A stretch of 64,000 nucleotides of DNA from Liolophura sinensis (Eukaryota; Mollusca; Polyplacophora; Chitonida; Chitonidae): assembly GCF_032854445.1 (NCBI RefSeq), contig NC_088295.1:94233805-94297804 (forward strand), written 5' to 3'. Shown here piece after piece: positions 51,101 to 62,200 of this stretch. The position numbers and the translations under genes were made by a program. How positions within the stretch are numbered: the stretch's first letter is position 1; every line of letters starts with the position of its first letter. The notes beneath the pieces were generated by a model. The model made no database searches, was not told the origin of the DNA, and saw nothing but the letters and a program-made list of their open reading frames with translations.

Positions 51101-52429
51101 TTTTGGTAAAGATCTGACATATTTCTTTGTCATTTATGAATTAGTTTTCAGTAACTAGGGAGTAACCTATCCAGTCAGCAACTTACATATTACATTTGAT
51201 TTAAGGACTATAGATCCTTTTATCTGCATACCAATCACGGTCTGTTGTTTGCGTGTTGTTTTTGAAGACCGCTTCCTCTATGGCTAATAACACATATGAT
51301 TGGGTACTTTGTATTTAGCGAACTTGAGCTGTAAAACTACGGTCGCATGAATACCAGCTGAATTGCTACTTAATTTTCAACAACATAACTTGATTTAATT
51401 TTCAGTTGGATGAACACTTAATTGCGAGAATTGCTTTATTGCCTCTGTTATTTCACCAAAATAACCAGATGTGGTAAACAGTTGGAAAGGCACCTGCCAT
51501 ATGGGCTTCCCTGACTTTACGAATGAGAGCCAAATTTTCTCTTTCCTTAAACAGCAGTGCCCTCTACGTTAAATACACTTATGATTTCAGTAACAACACA
51601 GGTGACCATGACAAATCGAGGCTGGCAATCTTATTCAAATAGATGGAAACACGGCACTGCTTTGTATAATGTTTGCTTCCGATCCTGGAGAGTTGGATGA
51701 CCCCATTGCCTCTACACTTTCAGCAAGTAGCCTGATGATGAGGCTGGCTGTTGGATGAATACCATGTTGCATTGTTGCCTTCTTTTTCACCAGAATAATG
51801 AGTTATGCAAGACAGAAGTTGGATGAACACAAATTAACTGCCACAAATGCCGCGGTTACAGAAGCTTAGATTTGACGGACTGAAGCAGGCCAGTTTTGGA
51901 GCAGGCTCCGTTCACTTCACCAATTTATGACTGCTTGTGTTTATGCGTTGATCAGTAGATTCATCTGCCTCCAAGGTCGATCTGACGTTTGTTTCGCCTG
52001 CAGGCCGCACTAATTTAGGCAAGCGAAATCAGGAAAAAAAAGTCCTAAATCAAGCCGGCTTACCTTAGGACACCTTTTATCTCTGGCACAAACACTCGAG
52101 TGACCTATCTTTCCTAGTGTAACTGCGTCTTAATTTTTCACCACAGTAACTAGAAGTATATTGGAATTCAATGAACACCAACTCTTGTTAGTTAAGAAAG
52201 GCAAAATTGCGCTTTATAGAGAGATTTGCAAGTTGTCGGATAGAATCGTATTCACGCGTCAGTCCTATCATTTTGAATTAAGTTCACTTTGAGAAGGGAT
52301 ATTTCACATTTCATGAACTATATCCCCTGCATAGAGCAAAGCTACCTGATGTGACACTAATTATGTTGCGTACGTACATGTAACTAGTGCCCCAGCTACC
52401 TTTGACCTAGGATCTGCGCAGTTAATGAC
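48191..52429. other. POU2 3' UTR and intergenic DNA
   Basis: No coding exon recognised. A poly(T) run lies near 48585-48607, and a two-copy 35-bp repeat (CAGCTTTGTTGATAT) near 49434-49500. The POU2 poly(A) site could not be placed. Confidence 0.5.
51373..52175 (+). repeat. Degenerate dispersed motif, four copies
   Basis: TTTTCACCA-type motifs near 51373, 51450, 51785 and 52135. Three are followed by TTGGATGAACAC or a near match (51406, 51819, 52161). The last three copies are spaced about 340 bp apart. Confidence 0.45.
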
Positions 52430-52585
52430 ATCTAACAGCAACTTGCTGATAGTTGTGGGTTTCCCCCGTGCTCAATCCGGTTTCCACTCACCATAATGTT
52501 GGCCGCCATTGTAATCCTTATAAGAGAAATATTATTGAGGATTACGAAAACACCAATCAAGTAAGTAAATAAATAAACAAACATA
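52430..52585 (+). mobile_element. SINE family 2, 5'-truncated
   Basis: TCTAACAGCAACTTGCTGAT, GGGTTTCCCCCGTGCTCAAT, CATAATGTTGGCCGCCATTG and an ACACCAATCAAGTAAGTAAA tail. Confidence 0.85.
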
Positions 52586-52886
52586 TATTAATATAAGATC
52601 TGAAAAATGTTGAACAGAGCCGTGAATAACGACACACTGGAAAGGAACAAGCTATGGTGAAAGCCAGACGCAGAAGTTAAAATAAATCGTGTTTGAATCA
52701 ACAAAGAAGACTTCAATAAAATAAAAATGAACTATGGAAACCGAAGAAACGACATTTACGGTGGTCGAACGATTCGAAAACTATATACATATATATGTAT
52801 ATAATTTTCTGATTTTACTTTATCCACTCCTCAATTCCAAAAAAAAAAAAGAATACCGTGATATGGAGGCTCATTATACAAAGGGT

Positions 52887-52902
52887 TTTATTCGCTTTTA
52901 TT
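52887..52902 (-). terminator. Candidate polyadenylation signals of the FAM234-like gene
   Basis: Two AATAAA hexamers on the minus strand (52892-52887 and 52902-52897), about 220 bp after the stop at 53122. Position is plausible; cleavage site not visible. Confidence 0.5.
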
Positions 52903-53121
52903 TCTAATCCACAGCTACTATAGATTAATTGCATCAAAAACTCGTCGTAAATTATGTTCTCTCATTAATATACACTGACAAAAATATAACTCTGCACAAC
53001 AGTATTTAAAGCACATACACATTTTTACAAGACAGAAAATATACAAGTGTTCATGTAACTCCCCATCAGTATGTTTGTGTAACTAGTCCATGTAGGCCTA
53101 TTGTGTGATATATATGTCCGG

Positions 53122-53299
53122 TCAGACATCAGGGAGTAATATGCTGATATGATTTTCCCAGTCTCGCGGTTCCCAATGGCTGTCTCCGTGACTTCCCATA
53201 TAGCCTGCCCACTGCTGCTCTGCAAAAGGCAATACCCGACTGCACTGTTTTCCCGTGCGGACGATTTCAGCCTGATCACATGTGCATTTCACGCGTATC
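53122..53299 (-). CDS. FAM234-like terminal exon
   Basis: Acceptor TGTCTTTCAG. Encodes IRVKCTCDQAEIVRTGKQC, EQQWAGYMGSHGDSHWEPR and ends LLPDV, TGA at 53124-53122. Phase 2 joins through an arginine codon. Confidence 0.82.
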
Positions 53300-56200
53300 C
53301 TGAAAGACAGGAAATCAACAAGGTGTAAAAACAATATACAACAACAGAAAATACAACAACAGGGGCCGAAGGGGGTAGCACGCCAGCACGGCACAATGAC
53401 CCAAGTGCCTCTCACCAATGCGGTCGCCGTGAGTTCAAGTCCAGCTCATGCTGGCTTCCTCTCCGACCGTAAGTGGGAAGGTCTGCAAGCAACATGCGGA
53501 TGGTCGTGGGTTTCCCCCTGGGCTCTGTCCGGCTTCTTTCCACCATAACGCTGGCCTCCGTCGAATAAATGAAATATTCTTGAGTACGGCGTAAAACACC
53601 AATCAAGACAGCAAAGATAATACAACAACACGCCCACACAGATCCAAGACAATACAACACACCCATAGAGAGCAAAGATCACACAACAACACGTCCACAG
53701 AGGGCACAGATAATACAACAACACGTCCATATGGTGTAATGATAATACAACAATACGTTCACAGAGAGCACGTCCACAGAGGGCAAAGATAATACAACAC
53801 GTCCACATAGTGTAATGATAATATAACAACACGTCCACAGAGAGGAAAGATAATACAACACGTCCACAGAGGCAAAGATAATACAACACGTCACCAGAAA
53901 GCAAAGATAATACAACAACACGCCCAAATCATGTAATGATAATACAATTCCACACAGAGCAACGATAATACAAGTCCACAGAGAGCAAAGATACACATAG
54001 TGTAAATGATTATACAACACGTCCACATAGTGTAATAATAATACAACACGTCCACACAGTGTAATGATAATACAACACGTCCACACAGTGTAATGATAAT
54101 ACAACACGTCCACATAGTGTAATAATAATACAACACGTCCACACAGTGTAATGATAATACAACACGTCCACATAGTGTAATAATAATACAACACGTCCAC
54201 ACAGTGTAATGATAATACAACACGTCCACATAGTGTAATGATAATGGAAGAACTCGTCCATTCTAGCTGCCAAGCTGACAAGCTCCCTTGTGACCGATGA
54301 CGGTAACATCCAGTGATAAGCCTGCATTTTAACCATGCTTCCAGCTGATTCATGAGTCAGCACACCTAAACCCAATTCTTAAACCATGTAAGTTCAGAAA
54401 TTTTGCCACAATATAATTACTAACAAAGACTACACCTTCTGGACTTCTGGACCAATACGGTATGTCGTCTACTTCGCGATGTTTGGAGCACAACTAGGTT
54501 ACCTGTAGATTGTCATCTGGCCCATGTGGACGTTGTACGGGTTGTACGACGTCTGACTCTCGTATGTACCCTCATTCGGCAGCTGGTGCTTGCTCTCTTC
54601 CAGGCACTCGTCCGTTATGGCGTGCTCGTACGCATCGTGGTCCATCCCGTAGTAATGACCTTGTACGGGAGAATGAGATTGTGAATGTACTAACATTCTA
54701 AACTTTCCTCTGTAGACTTTAATGATTGACATGCTCACAACGTAAGTTTCACATTAAGAGGCCAATAAAAAAAAATAAAAAACAATACACTGAATATAGC
54801 GTGAATCCTTTAACATATACGGACTGTGCACAAGCATTTCGTCGTTACTTTCTGTGTTGTTACCTTTGCTGTGGTATCCTTGCTACATGGAGCTACATAA
54901 TCTGGATCCTAAACATGACTGATGGAAAATTGACAGTGTGTGAGCAGTTTGCCTCATGGCGACTATTTACCAGTAAAGGAAAGGAGTTAACTGTTTCGTG
55001 AGACTTGTTTTAGGCGGGCAACATTCCTCATCCAGGAAGGATCTATGTACTCGAGCTCAAGGCCTGTCCGTTGAGCAGTTTATAGATTAGAGAGACGTGA
55101 CTGTTGGGAGTCGCATGAATTCGGGATCATCCGGAACTCAGATATAAATACATTATTTGGCTTAAGTTACGGAGACTTTTGAACTACAGTGATGTCTAAG
55201 CCTCAAATCCACCAAAGATGGAAGCGACGACAGGTTCAAATTCCTGACATCATGATATCACTGACAACGGCTGACTGCTTCTCTCTTACCTTACTGCCTT
55301 TTCTTACGTATTCCTTTGGCAACTGGAGTCATATATTGATTTGGAAATAGGTCTTATAATTATCTACATGTAACACCTAGTCATGGTCTACGAGTGGCAT
55401 ATGAATAAAATGTATATTTAAAATACTGGAATGCATGTTACAAGAACAGGTAGGATACCAGTCTACGAAAATCAAGCGTGCCACTACAAACCCACTCATA
55501 TGTATATATCATTTATATGACGGCGGCCAGCACTATGTGGGGTGGAAATTGGGCAGAGCCCAGGAGACACCCAAGACCGTCCGCATGCTGATGACAGGCC
55601 TTCGCACGTGTGGCCGTAGAGGAAGCCAGCATGAACTGGCCTTGAACTCACAGCGCCCGCATTGATGAGAGGCTTTTGAGATCTTTACGTTAAATTAATA
55701 GCATATGTGTGCTATATTTAACAAAATACATTCAGTCAACAGACTTATTCCATATCGATCTGTCGGTGTATTATAGAGCAATCTGGCTGACTGCAGACGA
55801 AAAGTGGGTGATATATACAAATAATCCCTCATAACCAGGCGCTCCTTTACATGTAGTTATTTATCAGCTCATGTGCTAGCAGGGATTTCTTCATTTACGG
55901 CGACAGGAAATCAGTATAAGACCGCATTAAGTAAAGCAGACATTGCAAACAATCTGATAATATTTGTAGCTGATACCTACTCTTCACATCAAATCGAATT
56001 TTCTCTTGGGAGAGCTTCTGGTCGATGCAGTGTTGGTCTTGTGGAAGTATGGCCTGCGTTTTGGCCGGGAAGAACCAGTATGTGGCGAACACAACGTCGG
56101 CGGTGTGGTTGTAGTCAGGGTGATCGGGCTCCAGTGTCGTGGGGGCCACAGTTCCAGTGGACAGCAACCTCTGAAGGCCCCCTTCGTCATGGGGTCCAAC

Positions 56201-59200
56201 ATGTCGCTTTTTTCTCGCACCACCAACTTCGTGCTCGCTCAAAAAGCGAGCAAGTTTCTCTGCTGCCAGTTTTTTATAAGTCAATAAAATGTTTTCTTGG
56301 CTAAACTGGGAAGTTTGGTCAGGCTCTCTGTTTCTACCCATGCTCACACCTTCAGCGTTCCTACGTTTTCTCCTCATGATGTACTTAGGCACTCCAGACC
56401 GCGACCTTGTCTCGTCTTCTGACTTCCGGTGTATCGTTCTGGATCTCTTATACACCGTGTCTTTTCCGTACCTGTCTGTGGGCTGATAATAGTTTCCGTA
56501 TCCCAGGCCACTGCCCTGTGAACCTGACTGTGGCTTGTATCTGCCCTGGCCATTCGACTCGTATTCTCCCAGCACTCTGTTCAAGGCATCGTACACTTTG
56601 TCCCGGGTCAGTTGCTCAGTGTCCGTGCCCAGGTCATCATCGTACAACTGACCATATTGCGGACTGTCCGGTTCCGAGCTGTAGTCCGTGCTGATGGCAT
56701 CGCCCAACGCAATGGGTGGTCCCCGGGCGGACAGGGGGTTCTGACCATCACCCTAAACAATTAAAAACATTGGACAATGGGTCATGCAACGTAAAATGCG
56801 AAAAGTTTCCAGATTAGAGCTTCGGAAAGAAAGAGGCTCTCCACATGGGGTAACAGCATGGGGTTTTCAGCCTGGCTAGCAAAAAGTATACTTTCGTTGT
56901 TGTACTGTTCAAAATGAGAGCCAATTTCACATTGCCAGCTCTGACAAATGTTATATTTGATTTAAATCTTTATTTTATGACTATGGAGGTTAAATGTGGA
57001 ATGGCCTAATGTCATGTTAAGACAAATCAGTTGAAATGCTACCTTCTTTGCCTGTGAACCATGCATTATTCTGAAGTATTAAACCTTGACTTTCTTCAAA
57101 TCGGCCCTTGGACTGTATCATTTCGTAGTGATGTGAAGGCGCTCATTTACCTTGCGTTTAGCAGTTTTGGCCTCATCGGCCATCTGGGTCTTTGCAGAAA
57201 AGGCCAAATAGTCGTGGAGATGCTCAGGGTGGTCTCGGACGAAGTTCAGGGCCTCTTGGGTTGTGTTAATCCAAACACTGCTCTCCACCCACTTCCGGTC
57301 CTCTGAAATCCGCAACATCACCAATGAAATAAGGGACCACCATGCACACACACAGCAAAGTCAGCAACATCACCAATGGAATAAGGGACCACCATGCACA
57401 CACACACAACAAAGTCAGCAACATCACCAATGGAATAAGGGACCACCATGCACACACAACAAAGTCAGCAACATCACCAATGGAATAAGGGACCACGATG
57501 CACACACACACAACAAAGTCAGCAACATCACCAATGGAATAAGGGACCACCATGCACACACATAACAAAGTCAGCAACGTCACCAATGGAATAAGGGACC
57601 ACCATGCACACACACACAACAAAGTCAACAACATCACCAATGGAATAAGGGACCACCATGCACACACACAACAAAGTCAGCAACATCACCAATGGAATAA
57701 GGGGCCACCATGCACACACACACAACAAAGTCAGCAACATCACCAATGGAATAAGGGACCACCATGCACACACACACAACAAAGTCAGCAACATCACCAA
57801 TGGAATAAGGGACCACCATGCACACACACAACAAAGTCAGCAACATCACCAATGGAATAAGGGACCACCATGCACACACACAACAAAGTCAGCAACATCA
57901 CCAATGGAATAAGGGACCACCATGCACACACACAACAAAGTCAGCAACATCACCAATGGAATAAGGGACCACCATGCACACACACAACAAAGTCAGCAAC
58001 ATCACCAATGGAATAAGGGACCACCATGCACACACACACAACAAAGTCAGCAACATCACCAATGGAATAAGGGACCACCATGCACACACACAACAAAGTC
58101 AGCAACATCACCAATGGAATAAGGGACCACCATGCACACACACAACAAAGTCAGCAACATCATCAGTGGAATAAGGGGCCACCATGCACACACACACAAC
58201 AAAGTCAGCAACATCACCAGTGGAATAAGGGGCCACCATGCACACACACACAACAAAGTCAGCAACATCACCAATGGAATAAGGGGCCACCATGCACACA
58301 CACAACAACAAAGACACAACAAAGTCTTGATCAAAGTCTTGATCAGGATGGAGCTGGAGGGAGTCCTCTGATTTTATATGATTAGCAGAGTTTTGCACAT
58401 AAAGCTAAATGCACAAGGCTTGTCAGCTCAAGAGAGAATCCGCGAAACATTTCTATTACAATAATGAAAGCAGACATCAAAATTATCGTTATATGGATGT
58501 TTAAGACATTCATAATGGCACTAGTCTTTTCATCTTGTTCAAACAAAATATGCTTATTCAAAATTCACAGCTGCCTGCATATATCAACGCCCTTAGATAA
58601 CCATATCGTTGAAGATGCCACAATATTATTGTTGAATCTCATGAATATAATGTATTTCAAAATCTAGCTCTATTCATATCCGATTTGCTCATTTGTGGAT
58701 TCAGGGCTGTGTTTAAGTGTAGGATATTCTGAACACCTGTATAAATCACATTGACACCGCAGCGGTAAGTCAAATGTGAAAGTAAAAACAAGCCAGTCGG
58801 GTTTTCTATGGAAATTTGGCATCATTTGAGCGTAATAATGTTCACAAGTTCATTGTAGCAAACTATCATCTGTGGAGACAGCCTAAACTCACCCGAGACG
58901 TAGATGGCTTTCCCTGGCACAGGAACACGGGAGGTTAAAGCATAAAGCTTGGAGAAACCATTGGTTTTGAACCGGAGCCTGCAGAAGTCCGAGCGACTCT
59001 GCTCATGCACGTTCGTACCTGTGAAAAAAGGGATTCTTACTGAGAGGTTTACACTTGGTGGTTCTAACAGTTTCCGCATTCCGATGCCTCTTAGGCACGG
59101 ATTAAACAAATCCCTATAGCACAAACAACCGTCACCACTGTACAAATAGGCAATTGGCTTTTCCATGCACAATACCAAGAAACAACCCTGAGCTTGATGA

Positions 59201-62200
59201 TTAATATGGGAGTTACATATAAAGCATAGACGCAGAGCCTAGCTGTATTTTACGAACTGAGATGACTAGCTCGAGTTAGGGGTTTAATATGCAGAGGCTT
59301 TCGGTATGTGGATGAATTCATGTGTTGAGCTGAACTGTGCAGCATATCGTACATTTTTAGGTATATTTCATTTGGCGTTTCCTTGGGCATGTTTACGGTT
59401 ACGGCAATATTCAAAATGACCCTGTAACCATAACTACAGATAACTTAGGCAAGTCTGTAATTTAAACCATGCAGAGATGGTGTGACAAAACGTGTTGAAT
59501 GGCGCACTAACCTTTGATGAACTTGTAGGCGCCTCCTTCCCCCTCGTGCTCTTTACAGTCCGCTATCCAATAGAGGAAGATGTCATTACCGTGCCCCTGC
59601 ACGCTGATTGTCAAAGGTGAGGCCTGGGCTCCCACACTGTCCTTGATTGTCTGTTCTAAAAGAGACTCACCTGTGCGTCCGTCAAGCACCGTCGTCTGAA
59701 ACAACAAGTCCAACATGTAATATCTGCAATGTCGCGTCATTCCGCGTTATAGACTCTGTGGGAAAGGCTTCATACATTTTCTGTAGGCAGCAAATGAATG
59801 TCCACAATGGGTGCAAACATTAACACGGAGCTGTTAGAAGCGTTAGCTCCCTTAGAAAACACAATATAAGCGAACTTTTCAGGTACGTGTAATGTTAACC
59901 ATTGTGATGTGTTTGTCTTAATCAGGTATATAGCTGTATTCTCTCACCTCTGCGTGGTAATATAGAGGGAACCCTGGCCCAAATGAGTACTTCACCAAGA
60001 AATCCGGCACACTGTCATTGTTGTAGAATCCAATGGCGGGAGTACTGTTATATCAAAACAAAGAGACGTTAAGCCCCCAAGCACTCACTCAATCAAAACT
60101 AAGAAGAAACGGTGAGGATGCAATGCTCACATGTAACCAAGCTGTCAGCAAGCGCTCTTTTCTCGTCAATAGGACATTCATGAGTTGCCTACCTAATGGC
60201 AACACCTGATACAGTTCATACACCGGCAAAATGCAATACACATCAGTCATAAATGCCGCTTTTTACATGACCCCTTCCTTTCACGCCAATGTCTCCTTTT
60301 AAAATGGTTCTATATTTATGGATGGTCGCGATTTCAAAGACAGAAGATATTACTTATCTGTCTGGGACATTATGTCGGCATGTTATTACCGGTGATTTTC
60401 TCTATGTTTAGATTTAGTCTTCTCCAACATTCGAACTGGAATGATCTGACTTTTATGGGGAGATAGTTGTTCCGCCTGCACTGAAGCTATCCCATTATAC
60501 CATTGATGTTGGCTTACCTGTACGACTCGGACATGGGAAAGCTGTAGTTCCACAGGTATTTGTGAGTCTCGCCGTCAATGGCCAGGACTGTGGAGTTAAA
60601 CATAGCCATAACGATGTCCTTCACACCGTCTCCGGTCAGGTCCACCAGCCCCGGGGGCGTCATCACCCCCTTGTGCTCGTCCTTGTAGATACGCTCCGCC
60701 TGACACATACAAAACCGGGAAAGTCAAGCAGTCGAAACCAAGTCGTCCAGTTCAGAATGTAGACCCTTGCACATAGACTGATCTTCCCAGCTATACTTCA
60801 CATTGCCACTTCAGACAGATGACTAAGATGTCTTAAAATACCGAAGGAACACGTGTTTATCACGATAATTACGTATACCATGAACTAGCATTACGAATAA
60901 CTTGTCAATACAGATCTGTCTGGTAGTCAGGTCCTCACCCTGCCCATGTTCCCCTCGTACAGATCCTGAAGAGTGATATACCAGAGCGACCCGGGGTGGG
61001 TCTCCCCGCCTGTCCCGAACAGCACCACCCGGCTGGCGTCCCGTCTCTGGTAGATCTGAGGTGAGTAGTACACTTCCCGTTTGTCCGGCACGCCCACCCA
61101 CTTCAGTACCTTCCCAGTTCTCCCGCTTAGGATCAACAGCCGACCCGACAGGCGATGCTTGCTTCCTGGCAGAACACAGAAACAGGCAGCCCTGACTTCA
61201 AGGTACAGACTCTGCTGACGGCATCTGCTGTCAACACAGACACCGATGATGGCATGTTATGCCAATACAGACACCCCGATGGCATCTTATGTCAACAGAG
61301 ACACCTCTGATGACAATATGTCAATGTCAATACACGTGACACCGTTGATAACATGACTCATGGCATCTAATGTCAACCTGTGAACATTAGCTAATGGAAG
61401 CATATATGAGGCTGATCTGGTCTGAGCACACACATATATGGCGGACGATATTTAATTGTGTTAAGCCCAAGTGAAAAGCACTATTGATGTCCGTCACATC
61501 TCACAAGCATCCATATGAACCTGAATTTAGATCTTCAATGTTTAAAACAGAAACTCCCTGTTGTGGGTTATTAAGTTGATAGTTGTGAGTTAATAAGTGC
61601 ATATAGAGATGTTGTCAGTGGTTGAAGCTCACCTGGATTCTGAAGAGGGTCCCCACCGTGCGTTATCAGAATGTCTATAACATCGTCACCATCCAAATCA
61701 TCGATGTACTGAGGCGTATACAAATTCATGATGTCGTTTTTTGCCTCCTGGCTGCCGAAATTCCAGAGTAGTCTCCCCTCTTTACCACTTACCGCCTGAA
61801 ACACCTGCGACAGAAATTAAGTTTCAGGGAGTAAGTGATTTATGTAAGAACTATCTTACTGATAAATAGGTCTGGGCCAGTTGCGGATTGAACCTGACAA
61901 AGCCGATTAGCTTCTGGTACGAGCGAGATTACAGATCACGGTTTTTCTTACTGATAAATGGGTCTGAATTAGCGTCCTGTGAACCAGACAAAGCCAACTA
62001 GTTTCTGGCACGAGCGAGTTTGCAAACCGCGGTATATCTACTGATAAAGAGGTCCGGGCGAGGGCGTTTGGAACCGGACTGACTTCCGGTGTGTCGTACA
62101 CACCTTGTCTTTTTCGTACCTGTCTGTGGGCTGATAATAGGTACCAGCCAGATTACAGATCACGCTCTGTGTTACTGATAAATAAGTCCGGGCCAGAGTT

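Noticed and set aside
53446-54353. Minus frames of 112-224 codons with hydrophobic Ile/Val/Cys repeats resembling membrane segments
   Set aside because: Translation of the 29-bp array in the last FAM234-like intron; hydrophobicity follows from the T/G-rich strand.
55895-55980. Continuation of the large FAM234-like exon into the open frame past 55981
   Set aside because: The frame runs on for about 28 codons, but a consensus donor at 55981 gives the only phase compatible with the clear next exon at 54659.
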